Assembly: GCF_018918145.1 (NCBI RefSeq)
Contig: NZ_JAHLPX010000003.1
Coordinates: 62,001-126,000 of the forward strand
DNA: 64,000 nucleotides
Origin: Anaerotignum sp. MSJ-24
GTDB taxonomy: Bacteria > Bacillota > Clostridia > Lachnospirales > Anaerotignaceae
Direction: 5' to 3'
A program made the translations under genes and the position numbers. The notes under the pieces were generated by a model. The model was given only the letters and a program-made list of their open reading frames with translations. It was not told where the DNA came from and made no database searches. Positions 42,958-52,108 of this stretch are shown in pieces. How positions within the stretch are numbered: the first letter of the stretch is position 1; the number at the start of each line of letters is the position of its first letter.

Positions 42958-44690
42958 TCTTCCTCGCCTCCCTTTGTCTGTGAAATATATATTTCACGAT
43001 AAATATCGTTTGTTTTCATGAGCTCATCGGGTGTACCGAAGGCTTCGATTTTACCGTTGTTGATTATTATTACCTTGTCGGCGTCCTCAACCGATGAAAT
43101 ACGCTGGGCAATAATGAATTTTGTTGTTTCCGGAATTTCTTCACGGAATGCCTTTCTTATCTTTGCGTCCGTTGCTGTATCGACAGCGCTTGTTGAGTCG
43201 TCAAGAATAAGAATTTTAGGCTTTTTGAGAAGTGCTCTTGCTATACAAAGACGCTGTTTCTGACCGCCTGATACGTTTGAACCGCCCTGTTCGATATATG
43301 TGTCGTATTTATCCGGGAACTGCTCGATAAATTCATCGGCACAGGCAAGCTCGCAAACATGCTTGAGTTCTTCGTCTGTTGCGTCCTTGTTGCCCCAACG
43401 GAGGTTTTCTTTTATTGTTCCGCTGAAAAGTACATTTTTCTGGAGAACCATTGCAACCTCATCTCTGAGTGCTTCAATATCATAATTTCTTACATCAACG
43501 CCGCCGACCTTAACAGAGCCTTCCGTTACATCATAAAGACGGGGAATAAGCTGAACAAGTGAGCTCTTCGATGAACCTGTTCCACCGATTATACCGATTG
43601 TTTCGCCTGATTTAATATCAAGGTTTACATGGCTGAGACAGAGCTTATCCATTCTCTTTGCGTAGCTGAAGGAAACATCTTCAAATTTAACTGAGCCGTT
43701 CTTAACTTCAGTTACAGGTTTGTCTATATCCTTGATGTCCGGTTCTTCGGCAAGAATTTCCGTAATACGTTCGGCAGAGGTTTTTGCCATTGTTATCATA
43801 ACAAATACCATAGAAAGAATCATAAGGCTCATAAGTATCTGGAATGTATATGTTGTTATGCTGACAAGATTTCCTGTGAGCATCTGGCCGCCGATTATAT
43901 ATTTTGCACCGAGCCATGAAGCAAAAAGAAGGCAGGCATAAACACAGAACTGCATAAGCGGTGCGTTAAAGGCAAGAAGCTTTTCTGCCTTAGTGAAGTC
44001 ATCATAAATTTCCTGTGATGAATTGTCGAATTTCTCTATTTCGTGATCCTCACGTACATAGGATTTTACAACTCTTATGCCATAAAGGTTTTCCTGTACG
44101 ATAGCGTTGAGCTTATCATATTTTTTGAACACACGCTTGAAAATAGGGTGTGCATTTGTCATTATGAGATATAAGCCGATGCCGAGAATAGGAATTGCAC
44201 AAAGATAAATAAGAGCAATTCGGCTGTTTATTTTTAATACGGCAAAGAAAGCACTTATAAGCATAACAGGGCTTCGTACCGCAATTCTTATAATCATCAT
44301 AAATGCCATCTGTACATTTGTTATGTCTGTTGTAAGTCTTGTTACGATAGACGCAGTTGAAAATTTGTCGATATTAAGGAATGAATAATCCTGAACCTTG
44401 TAATACATATCGTGTCTTAAGTTTGCGGCAAAGCCGGCTGATGCCTTAGCGGCATATTTTCCGCTCATTATACCGCAGAAAAGAGAGCCAATACAGCAGA
44501 TAATAAGAATAATACCGACTTTAATGATATAATTCATATCACCCTTATTGATACCGTTATCAATGAGCATAGCCATTATTGTAGGTACGAGTACCTCAAG
44601 AATAACTTCTCCGGTAACAAATACAGGTGAGAGTATGGCATCCTTTTTATACTGTCTTATGGATTTTGACAGTTGTTTAATCATACCCAT
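42954..44690 (-). CDS. ABC exporter half-transporter (MdlA type)
   Basis: A 578-residue partner of the downstream half-transporter, with six membrane helices (about 1-310) and an ATPase domain (about 335-570). Walker A reads GGTGSSKSS, a variant regularly seen in this subfamily; signature VSGGQKQRL and Walker B ILILDDSTSAVD (Asp in place of the catalytic Glu). That degenerate site is typical of the inactive half of heterodimeric exporters such as BmrCD or TM287/288. It follows marR by 18 bases. Confidence 0.9.
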   Translation of the reverse strand: MGMIKQLSKSIRQYKKDAILSPVFVTGEVILEVLVPTIMAMLIDNGINKGDMNYIIKVGIILIICCIGSLFCGIMSGKYAAKASAGFAANLRHDMYYKVQDYSFLNIDKFSTASIVTRLTTDITNVQMAFMMIIRIAVRSPVMLISAFFAVLKINSRIALIYLCAIPILGIGLYLIMTNAHPIFKRVFKKYDKLNAIVQENLYGIRVVKSYVREDHEIEKFDNSSQEIYDDFTKAEKLLAFNAPLMQFCVYACLLFASWLGAKYIIGGQMLTGNLVSITTYTFQILMSLMILSMVFVMITMAKTSAERITEILAEEPDIKDIDKPVTEVKNGSVKFEDVSFSYAKRMDKLCLSHVNLDIKSGETIGIIGGTGSSKSSLVQLIPRLYDVTEGSVKVGGVDVRNYDIEALRDEVAMVLQKNVLFSGTIKENLRWGNKDATDEELKHVCELACADEFIEQFPDKYDTYIEQGGSNVSGGQKQRLCIARALLKKPKILILDDSTSAVDTATDAKIRKAFREEIPETTKFIIAQRISSVEDADKVIIINNGKIEAFGTPDELMKTNDIYREIYISQTKGGEEE

Positions 44691-44708
44691 TTTTGTTTCC
44701 TCCTGTTG

Positions 44709-45161
44709 TTAAATTTTTGAAAGCTTATCTATATTTTTTTTGAGCTTTTCTATTGTGCTGAAAAACTGTTCTATTTCTTCTTCTGAAAGACCTTCCATTA
44801 ATTTATCATTTATTGATTTTATAAACGGATCGATTTTTTCGAATATAGCAGAAGATTTTTCGGTAAGAACCAGTTTTTTAAGTCTTGCATCACTGGGAAC
44901 GCTGACTCTTTTGATATATCCGTTTTTTTCGAGTGATTTAAGTATTCCCGTTGCGGTTGAAGGCCTTATGTTAAGAGAGGATTCAACATCTCGCTGAAAG
45001 ACATCTCTGCCTTCGTCGTCGGAATGCTTTAAAAACGTAATGACGTTCATCTGCTGACCGGTAATGTCGCTCGGAGCCTTGCATTTCAGATGATGAGAAA
45101 CCATCATTCTTTTAATAAGATTATTAAGAGCTTTGATTTCACCAATCATCAATATTTCCAT
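44709..45161 (-). CDS. MarR-family regulator
   Basis: A 150-residue winged-helix protein: helix ITGQQMNVITFLKH, recognition region NIRPSTATGILKSLEKNGYIKR (about residues 66-87) split across helix and wing, and the wing residues VSVPSDARLKKLVLT. First gene of the exporter operon, so it probably represses its own promoter (45199-45247) until a ligand binds. AAGGAGG precedes the ATG. Confidence 0.9.
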   Translation of the reverse strand: MEILMIGEIKALNNLIKRMMVSHHLKCKAPSDITGQQMNVITFLKHSDDEGRDVFQRDVESSLNIRPSTATGILKSLEKNGYIKRVSVPSDARLKKLVLTEKSSAIFEKIDPFIKSINDKLMEGLSEEEIEQFFSTIEKLKKNIDKLSKI

Positions 45162-45198
45162 TTAATTACCTCCTTTCTTAATTGTTATGATGCTAATG

Positions 45199-45247
45199 GT
45201 TAGTATGCTAACTTTTATTATTATACTATTTTGCTTTTGAATGTCAA
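45199..45247 (-). promoter_or_regulatory. MarR-exporter promoter with overlapping operator
   Basis: Minus-strand TTGACA (45242-45247) and TATAAT (45220-45225) have a 16-base spacer. The palindrome GTTAGTATGCTAAC (45199-45212) covers the expected start of transcription, and a further TTAG/CTAA copy overlaps it (ATGCTAATGGTTAG). This suits autorepression by the encoded MarR protein. Confidence 0.8.
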
Positions 45248-45445
45248 CATTTTATACAACGGTGAAAATTAGAATTTGATGAGAAAAATATTAAAAATAA
45301 ATATCTTTTTTAATATCTGATAATATAAATTTTGTTTAAAATATCTTTTGAAAATACATATTCGGATTTTTAGAAATAACAACTGTGTTTTTGTATGTAA
45401 TATTGCATAAACAAAATTATTGTAAAATGTCTGTATAAATTTGGA

Positions 45446-45474
45446 TTGAACAGAACTTTGGCTTAATTTATAAT
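45446..45474 (+). promoter_or_regulatory. Promoter of the sigma-54 activator gene
   Basis: TTGAAC (45446-45451) and TATAAT (45469-45474) with a 17-base spacer, 22 bases before the gene. The rest of the 335-base gap (45248-45445) is AT-rich with nothing else recognised. Confidence 0.75.
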
Positions 45475-45496
45475 TAAGTCAACGGAGGAATTTTAT

Positions 45497-47341
45497 ATGA
45501 ATGATATATTGCTTGTTGCACCTACACCGAGAGTTTATGAAAACTCATGTCGTACGGTTAAAAATGAAAACATTAAAAACGTCGATGTTAAGGAAGGCGT
45601 GCTTGAGGACGGTTTAAGAATAGCTGAAAAATTTATTGCCGACGGCGGAAAGGTTATTATAAGCCGAGGAGGAACATACAGCCTTATAAAGTCAAAGGTT
45701 TCTGTTCCTGTTGTTGAAATAAAGGTATCAACGGCAGACTGCATAGAGGCATATAACAAAATTGCGGACACTAAAGAGCCTGTCGGTGTTATAGGCTTTA
45801 AAAATGTAATATATGGATTTGAAGCTTTAAGCAATTTGTGTGACTACCGGTTTTGCTTTAAAGAAATAACCGATGAAAGACAGATACCGAAGGCTGTTGA
45901 GGAATGCAAGAAAGCCGGAATAAAAAGATTTGTCGGAGATGTACTTGTGGAAAAGGCAATCAAGGAGCTGGACTGCGTAGGAATTGCGGTAGATTCGACA
46001 GACGAAAGTATTTCCCAATCCATAAGAATGGCAAAGCTTATACTCGAAAATTCGGAGCATCAGATTAAGAAAAATTATGAAATACGGACGGTAATAAACA
46101 GTGTACATGACTGTGTTATATATACCGATAAGAAAGGGCATTTCAAAATAGTAAACAAAGCGGCGGAAAGAATACTGAATACGCACATGGTAGACAATAT
46201 AAAAACATTATTTGGTATTGAGAGCTTTCCTGAAAGGGAGGTTTCCGGAAGAATATATAATATTGATGATGTTAAATATGCCGTAAATATTGTTCCGATA
46301 AGGATTGACAACGATAACGACGGATATGTATTTTCATTTCAGAAGAGCGATGAAATCAGTAAGCTTGAGCATAGCTTAAGACGAAGCATGAATAAAAACG
46401 GATTTACAGCTAAGTATAATTTTGAAGATATTATTCATGTAAGTAAAAATATAGATGATTTAATAGATGTAGCGAAAAAATACGCTGCTGTTGACGCACC
46501 GATATTGATTAACGGAGAATCAGGAACGGGAAAGGAGCTTATCTGCCAGAGTATTCATAATTACAGTTCAAGAAAAAATCAGCCGTTTGTTGCGGTGAAC
46601 TGTGCGGCAATAGCACCGAGCCTTATAGAAAGTGAATTTTTCGGATATGATGCCGGAGCATTTACGGGAGCAAAAAAGAGCGGAAAGGCAGGAGTGTTTG
46701 AGCTTGCACATAAAGGAACAATTTTTCTTGATGAAATAAGTGAGCTGCCATTGGAGCTTCAGGGCAGATTATTGCGAGTGCTTCAGGAAAAACAGATTGT
46801 TCGACTCGGTGGTGATAAGGTTATACCTGTTGATGTAAGAATAATATGTGCGTCGAATAAGAATTTGAGAGAGTTGACGGAGAAAAATGAATTCAGAACC
46901 GATCTGTATTTTAGAATAGGCATACTTAAGCTTTATATTCCGCCGTTGAGAGAAAGACGTAACGATATAATTCCTCTTGCCGAACACTATTTGAAATATT
47001 TTTCGGAAAAATATAAAACCGAAATGCTAACTATTGATGAAACAGTAAAAAACAGACTTGAAAATATGGCATACAAGGGCAATGTAAGAGAGCTTAGAGG
47101 AATTATGGAGGAAAGCACAGTAATCGGCTCTTTTGAGAATTTGAATAAAAGTGAAGAAATAGCAGATGATTCTGAAATAAAAAATAATACTGATGTCTTT
47201 AATATTGAATCACTTGAGGCTCACAGCGATAAATATATAAAGGATATATATGAATTTACAAATCATAATATAAAAGAAACCTGTAAAATACTCGGAATAA
47301 GCAGATCTACGCTTTGGAGAAAATTATCTGTTTCAAAATAA
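45497..47341 (+). CDS. Sigma-54-dependent activator with PrpR-type sensor and PAS domain
   Basis: A 614-residue enhancer-binding protein: PrpR_N-like sensor (about residues 1-180), PAS domain (about 190-290), AAA+ domain (about 315-550) with Walker A GESGTGKE and the sigma-54 contact loop GAFTGA, then a Fis-type HTH at the end (ETCKILGISRSTLWRKL). It should sense a small acid or sugar acid and open sigma-54 promoters. The only one in view (47514-47529) lies immediately downstream, before kdgT. Confidence 0.9.
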   Translation: MNDILLVAPTPRVYENSCRTVKNENIKNVDVKEGVLEDGLRIAEKFIADGGKVIISRGGTYSLIKSKVSVPVVEIKVSTADCIEAYNKIADTKEPVGVIGFKNVIYGFEALSNLCDYRFCFKEITDERQIPKAVEECKKAGIKRFVGDVLVEKAIKELDCVGIAVDSTDESISQSIRMAKLILENSEHQIKKNYEIRTVINSVHDCVIYTDKKGHFKIVNKAAERILNTHMVDNIKTLFGIESFPEREVSGRIYNIDDVKYAVNIVPIRIDNDNDGYVFSFQKSDEISKLEHSLRRSMNKNGFTAKYNFEDIIHVSKNIDDLIDVAKKYAAVDAPILINGESGTGKELICQSIHNYSSRKNQPFVAVNCAAIAPSLIESEFFGYDAGAFTGAKKSGKAGVFELAHKGTIFLDEISELPLELQGRLLRVLQEKQIVRLGGDKVIPVDVRIICASNKNLRELTEKNEFRTDLYFRIGILKLYIPPLRERRNDIIPLAEHYLKYFSEKYKTEMLTIDETVKNRLENMAYKGNVRELRGIMEESTVIGSFENLNKSEEIADDSEIKNNTDVFNIESLEAHSDKYIKDIYEFTNHNIKETCKILGISRSTLWRKLSVSK

Positions 47342-47513
47342 GATACGGGTTTTAAAGTTAAACAATAATGTTTCAAAATTACACAATGATTAAATTGGGT
47401 AAAATTGGATAAAATTAAATGCTTGTGAATGATGTACAATTTGTTTTTGCTTTAATACAGTTTTAGCAATGATTTTTGTTAAAAACGTACATTTATCTCC
47501 GAGATTTAATTTT

Positions 47514-47529
47514 TGGCACGGTATTTGCT
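47514..47529 (+). promoter_or_regulatory. Sigma-54 (-24/-12) promoter for kdgT-uxaA
   Basis: TGGCAC (47514-47519), five bases, TTGCT (47525-47529), an exact match to the sigma-54 consensus. Upstream, GTACAATTTG (about 47434) and CGTACATTTA (about 47486) are partly similar and could be activator sites. Confidence 0.88.
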
Positions 47530-47578
47530 TTATATATAAGCGAATAAGCTGAAAAGCAAAAATTTAGGAGGTATTATT

Positions 47579-48523
47579 ATGAAAATCTTAAAAACTGTTC
47601 AAAAAATTCCCGGTGGACTTATGGTTGTTCCGCTGCTCATAGGAGCTGCATTCAACACATTCTGTCCGGGTGCACTTGAAATCGGAGGCTTTACAACTGC
47701 TCTGTTTAAAAGCAGTGCATCGGCATTAATTGCCTTATTCTGCCTTTGCAATGCGGCACAGATTAATTTCAAAAATGTCGGAGCACCTCTTGCGAAGGGT
47801 GTTGGACTTACAGTCTCTAAGTTTGTTATCGGTGCGGGCTTAGGCTGGATTATCGGTAAGGTATTTGGTACAAACGGTTTGCTCGGAATTACGCCGCTTG
47901 CGTTTATTGCGGCAGTTACAAACTCAAACGGTGGTATGTATGCGGCTCTTGCCGGTGAATACGGCGATGCTTCTGACGTAGGAGCTATTTCCGTATTATC
48001 ATTGAACGATGGACCGTTCTTTACTCTTGTTGCACTCGGAGCAACAGGTCTTGCAACAATTCCTTACATGACACTTGTTGCTTGTATAGTACCTATCGTT
48101 CTCGGATTTATACTCGGAAACCTTGATGAAGATTTAAGACAGTTCCTTGCACATGGAACAACAGTGCTTATTCCTTTCTTTGCTTTCCCTCTCGGAGCAA
48201 GCCTTAACTTTACACAGATTTTCCAGGCAGGCTTACCGGGAATACTTCTCGGCGTTCTTTGTACATTACTTACAGGTATAGCCGGATATTTTGTAATGAA
48301 GGTATTAAGAGCAAAGAATCCTGCAGTAGGTGCGGCAGTCGGAACAACAGCAGGAAATGCGGTAGGAACACCGGAATCAGTTGCAGCGGCAGACCCTACA
48401 CTTGCTGCAGTAGCTGCAGTATCAACTATTCAGGTTGCAACAGCAGTTATTGTTACTGCTATACTTTGCCCGATACTTGTAAGCTTCCTTGATAAGCGAG
48501 TAAATAAAAAAGCGGCGAATTAA
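47579..48523 (+). CDS. kdgT: 2-keto-3-deoxygluconate permease family transporter
   Basis: A 314-residue membrane protein with about ten helices and the KdgT patterns KIPGGLMVVPLLIGAAFNTF (residues 10-29), FIAAVTNSNGGMYAAL and FAFPLGASLNF. It imports keto-deoxy sugar acids by proton symport. First gene of the sigma-54 operon with the UxaA-family genes; GGAGG precedes the ATG. Confidence 0.9.
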   Translation: MKILKTVQKIPGGLMVVPLLIGAAFNTFCPGALEIGGFTTALFKSSASALIALFCLCNAAQINFKNVGAPLAKGVGLTVSKFVIGAGLGWIIGKVFGTNGLLGITPLAFIAAVTNSNGGMYAALAGEYGDASDVGAISVLSLNDGPFFTLVALGATGLATIPYMTLVACIVPIVLGFILGNLDEDLRQFLAHGTTVLIPFFAFPLGASLNFTQIFQAGLPGILLGVLCTLLTGIAGYFVMKVLRAKNPAVGAAVGTTAGNAVGTPESVAAADPTLAAVAAVSTIQVATAVIVTAILCPILVSFLDKRVNKKAAN

Positions 48524-48546
48524 TTTATAACAAAGGAGAGATAAAA

Positions 48547-48822
48547 ATGCAATCAGCACTTCACATTGATGAAAAGGACAACCTTGTTACATGCTTAAGG
48601 GAAATAAAAAAAGGCGAAACGATAAATATAGAAGGAAAGGATTATACTGCAAATGCAGATATTCCGGTTTTTCACAAAATGGCGATAGCAGACATCAAAA
48701 AAGGCGAAAACTGCATGAAATACGGACAGATAATTGGTACTGCAACGGTTGATATACATACGGGAGATTATGTTCATGTTCATAACTGCGAAAGCACAAG
48801 AGGCAGAGGCGACAGAAAGTGA
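48547..48822 (+). CDS. UxaA-family dehydratase, small (SAF-domain) subunit
   Basis: A 91-residue SAF domain equal to the N terminus of altronate/galactarate dehydratases: DNLVTCLREIKKGE, then VFHKMAIADIKKGE, KYGQIIGTAT and the ending GDYVHVHNCES. The two halves are encoded separately here with individual Shine-Dalgarno sites, 13 bases apart. Substrate is a sugar acid, to judge from the permease. Confidence 0.85.
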   Translation: MQSALHIDEKDNLVTCLREIKKGETINIEGKDYTANADIPVFHKMAIADIKKGENCMKYGQIIGTATVDIHTGDYVHVHNCESTRGRGDRK

Positions 48823-48835
48823 GGAGAATATTATT

Positions 48836-49999
48836 ATGAAATTAATGGGTTATAAAAGAGAAAACGGCCGTTACGGAATAAGAAACCATCTTCTTATAAT
48901 TCCGGCATCTGTCTGTTCAAGTGAAACAGCGGTAAACATTGCAAAGCTTGTTGACGGAGCGATTGCAATTCCTCATCAGCATGGCTGCTGTGAAATCGGT
49001 GATGACTTTGACACAACAAAGCGTACGCTTGTCGGCTTCGGAAAAAATCCCAATGTAGGTGCTGTGCTTGTTGTAGGTCTTGGCTGTGAAGGCATTCAGG
49101 CTAAAGATATTGCCGACGAAATAAAGACAACAGGTAAGCCTGTTGAATATATCGTCATTCAGGAAGAAGGCGGAACAGCTAAAACCGTTTCAAAGGGCGT
49201 TGAAATTGCCGGAAAAATGGCAAGAGAGATTTCAAAGCAGAATAAGGTTGAGTTTGACATAAGCGAAATTATTCTCGGACTTGAATGCGGCGGAAGCGAT
49301 CCGACAAGCGGACTTGCATCTAATCCTTCTATCGGTGTTGCATCGGATATGCTTGTAAGCATGGGCGGAAGCAGTATTCTCAGTGAAACAACGGAGGTTA
49401 TAGGAGCAGAACACCTTCTTTATCCGAGATTTGAGGACGAAAACGAAGGAAAGAAATTCCTTGAAATGGTCAAGAGAGTTGAAAACAGATCCATTGCCGC
49501 AGGACATGACCTTAGAGAAGGACAGCCTACACCCGGTAATAAAGCCGGCGGACTTACGACAATCGAGGAAAAATCATTGGGTTGTATGCATAAAGCAGGA
49601 CACAGTCCGTTTAAAGGTACTCTTGAATATGCGGAGGAGCTTCCGACAAACAAGAAAGGTCTTTATTTTATGGATACTCCCGGACAGGATATTGACTCCA
49701 TAACAGGTATGGTTGCCGGAGGAGCACAGGTTATAGTATTCTCGACAGGCAGAGGAACACCTACCGGAAGTCCCATTGCACCTGTAATCAAAATAACAGG
49801 AAATTCATCTACATATAATAATATGATTGACAACATAGATATTAATGCCGGAAAAATCATCACAGAAGGCGTTAAGCTTCAGGATCTTGGACAGGAGCTT
49901 TTTGATAAAATAGTTGATGTATGCAACGGTGAAATGCCAAAAGCAGAGGCTCTCGGACATAGGGAATTCGGTATATTCAGAACAGGCTTTACATATTAA
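48836..49999 (+). CDS. UxaA-family dehydratase, large subunit
   Basis: A 387-residue iron-dependent lyase equal to the C-terminal part of UxaA/GarD: GYKRENGRYGIRNHLLII at the start, HQHGCCEIGDD, LECGGSDPTSGLASNPSIG and MAGGAQVIVFSTGRGTPTG in the later part. The start is set by GAGGAG eight bases before ATG 48836. Together with the small subunit it should dehydrate a sugar acid delivered by KdgT. A strong bidirectional terminator follows. Confidence 0.88.
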   Translation: MKLMGYKRENGRYGIRNHLLIIPASVCSSETAVNIAKLVDGAIAIPHQHGCCEIGDDFDTTKRTLVGFGKNPNVGAVLVVGLGCEGIQAKDIADEIKTTGKPVEYIVIQEEGGTAKTVSKGVEIAGKMAREISKQNKVEFDISEIILGLECGGSDPTSGLASNPSIGVASDMLVSMGGSSILSETTEVIGAEHLLYPRFEDENEGKKFLEMVKRVENRSIAAGHDLREGQPTPGNKAGGLTTIEEKSLGCMHKAGHSPFKGTLEYAEELPTNKKGLYFMDTPGQDIDSITGMVAGGAQVIVFSTGRGTPTGSPIAPVIKITGNSSTYNNMIDNIDINAGKIITEGVKLQDLGQELFDKIVDVCNGEMPKAEALGHREFGIFRTGFTY

Positions 50000-50006
50000 A
50001 AAATAA

Positions 50007-50036
50007 ATGCTCTCCGATTATTTGCTCGGAGAGCAT
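50007..50036. terminator. Bidirectional terminator after the dehydratase genes
   Basis: ATGCTCTCCGA (50007-50017) pairs perfectly with TCGGAGAGCAT (50026-50036). A T-rich tail follows on the plus strand. Confidence 0.8.
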
Positions 50037-50041
50037 AACTT

Positions 50042-50833
50042 TTATACATTAAGTTTTTGTCTTACGACCTCATACATAAGTACTGCCGCCGCAACAGAAG
50101 CGTTCAGTGATTCTGCACCGCCGGGCATAGGTATTTTTATAAGCTCGTCACAAAGCATGGCAGAGTCTTCGGAAAGACCTCTCGCTTCATTTCCAAGCAT
50201 AAATGCACAGCCTTTTGTATAATCAGCCTGAAAGTGCTGTTTTTTTCCTTTAAGATGAGCAGCAAATAGTTTTATTCCGCATTTGTGCATATATTCAACT
50301 GTTTCCTCTATATCTGCCTCCTGTACAACAGGTATTTTGAATACAGAACCCATTGTTGAACGGAGAACCTTGCTGTTATATAAATCAACACTGCCTTTGG
50401 AGAGTATAACTCCGTCAACACCTGCCGCATGAGCTGTTCTAATTACGGTTCCGAGATTTCCGGGATCATTCATTTCTTCGCATATTATATAAAAACCGTT
50501 TTTCTTTATTATATCCTTTACAGAATATTCCTGCTTGTGGCAGACAGCTATTATTCCCTGTGGATTTTTCGTTTCGCTTATGTCGGCGAAAAGCCTGTCG
50601 GATATGATGTAGGTATCGGCACGCTTTTTGTATACCGAAATGTCATTTTTAGCGGCAAAGCTTTCGGAAAATACGTATTTATCAACATTTACCGATTTGG
50701 GTATTTCGTTTACAAATCTTAAGCCATCGGCTATAAATAATCCACTCTGGTTGCGGTATTTTCTTTCCGAAAGAGATTTAAGCTCCTTTATTATGTGATT
50801 GCTTTTGCTTTCTATTATTTCATGCGTCTGCAT
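50042..50833 (-). CDS. SpoU/TrmH-family RNA 2'-O-methyltransferase
   Basis: A 263-residue SPOUT methyltransferase. An N-terminal substrate-binding domain (about residues 1-100, FIADGLRFVNEI) precedes the knotted SAM-binding domain with motifs EEMNDPGNLGTVIRTAHAAG (about 118-137), MLGNEARGLS (about 208-217) and MPGGAESLNASVAAAVLMYE (about 233-252). Likely methylates 23S rRNA or tRNA; exact target not determinable here. Single gene, divergent from aroC. Confidence 0.9.
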   Translation of the reverse strand: MQTHEIIESKSNHIIKELKSLSERKYRNQSGLFIADGLRFVNEIPKSVNVDKYVFSESFAAKNDISVYKKRADTYIISDRLFADISETKNPQGIIAVCHKQEYSVKDIIKKNGFYIICEEMNDPGNLGTVIRTAHAAGVDGVILSKGSVDLYNSKVLRSTMGSVFKIPVVQEADIEETVEYMHKCGIKLFAAHLKGKKQHFQADYTKGCAFMLGNEARGLSEDSAMLCDELIKIPMPGGAESLNASVAAAVLMYEVVRQKLNV

Positions 50834-50995
50834 TTAAAATTTACCCCTTTGAAATTTGTTAATTATATTTGTTTATATTATTATCAATTATAACAAATGT
50901 TTAGAAATTTGTAATTAATATTTGGTTTAATTTATGCTATAATAAAAAATACATAATTAGATAAGAATAATATATTTTAAAGTGAGATGATTGAT

Positions 50996-52093
50996 TTGGC
51001 AGGTTCGACATTCGGAACCTTATTCCGGGTAACTACATGGGGAGAATCCCATGGCAAAGCACTCGGAGTTACAATAGACGGCTGTCCGGCAGGAATTGAG
51101 CTTTGTGAAGAGGATATTCAGAAGGAGCTGGACAGAAGAAAACCGGGTTCAAATCCATACGGAACCAAACGAAACGAAAGCGATACGGCACAGATATTAT
51201 CCGGTGTGTTTGAAGGCAGAACAACAGGTACACCGATTACGATTATTGTTTATAATGCGGATCATCATTCGGCAGATTACAGTAATATAGCCGAGAGATA
51301 CAGACCGGGACATGCGGATTTCGGCTTTGACGCAAAATACGGATTTCGTGATTACCGTGGAGGAGGACGTTCCTCCGGAAGGGAAACGCTGTGCAGAACT
51401 GCGGCAGGTGCGGTTGCAAAGAAATTTATTTCAAGACTCGGAATAGATGTTGCGGCATATACGGTTTCGATAGGCAATATAGAAATTGACAGAGAAAAAG
51501 CCGACTTGACAAAGCGTTTTGATAATCCGCTTATTATGCCGGATAATTCTGCGGCAGAAAGAGCAGAGGAATATCTCAAGAAAATAATGTCGGAAGGCGA
51601 CAGTGCCGGAGGTGTTGCGGAATGTATCATAAGCGGAGTTCCGGCAGGTATCGGCGAGCCTGTTTTCGATAAGCTTGATGCAGAGCTCGGAAAAGCACTT
51701 TTTTCATTGGGTGCTGTAAAGGGCGTCGAAATAGGTGCGGGATTTGGAGCCTCTAAGCTTAAGGGTTCGGAGAATAACGATCCGTTCAGAAACGAAAACG
51801 GAAAAATTGTTAAGCTGTCCAACAATGCCGGAGGAATACTCGGGGGAATTTCCGACGGAAGCGATATTGTTATTCGTGCGGCATTTAAACCTACGCCATC
51901 CATATCGTTAAAACAGCTTACCGTAAATAAAAACGGTGAAAATGATGAAATAACAATAAAGGGCAGACATGATCCTATTATAGTTCCGAGAGCGGTTGTT
52001 GTTGTTGAATCTATGTGTGCATTGGTTATTGCCGATATGCTGTTGCGCAGCATGACATCGGATATAAACAAAATAGAGAGATTTTTTAATTAA
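50996..52093 (+). CDS. aroC: Chorismate synthase
   Basis: About 365 residues; catalyses the last shikimate step to chorismate with reduced flavin. Signatures are GESHGKALGVTIDGCPAG (near residue 14), YRPGHADFGFDAKYGFRDYRGGGRSSGRET in two motifs (GHAD, RGGGRSSGR), and RAVVVVESMCALVIAD near the end. The TTG at 50996 gives MAGSTFGTLF as in most homologues; an ATG three codons upstream (50987) is possible. A TATAAT lies at 50938-50943. It is unlinked to other aro genes except an LUD gene directly behind. Confidence 0.93.
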   Translation: MAGSTFGTLFRVTTWGESHGKALGVTIDGCPAGIELCEEDIQKELDRRKPGSNPYGTKRNESDTAQILSGVFEGRTTGTPITIIVYNADHHSADYSNIAERYRPGHADFGFDAKYGFRDYRGGGRSSGRETLCRTAAGAVAKKFISRLGIDVAAYTVSIGNIEIDREKADLTKRFDNPLIMPDNSAAERAEEYLKKIMSEGDSAGGVAECIISGVPAGIGEPVFDKLDAELGKALFSLGAVKGVEIGAGFGASKLKGSENNDPFRNENGKIVKLSNNAGGILGGISDGSDIVIRAAFKPTPSISLKQLTVNKNGENDEITIKGRHDPIIVPRAVVVVESMCALVIADMLLRSMTSDINKIERFFN

Positions 52094-52108
52094 ACGGAGG
52101 AGATTACA

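Noticed and set aside
42954-44690. Inactivated ABC exporter because Walker A reads GGTGSSKSS
   Set aside because: The variant is typical of this half-transporter subfamily; the other half has a canonical site.
48547-49999. Frameshift in a single uxaA gene
   Set aside because: The two genes have separate ribosome sites and a clean 13-base gap, and two-chain UxaA-family enzymes are known.
51140-51165. T-loop-like sequence GGGTTCAAATCC suggesting a tRNA
   Set aside because: It lies inside aroC codons and no acceptor or anticodon stem can be drawn around it.
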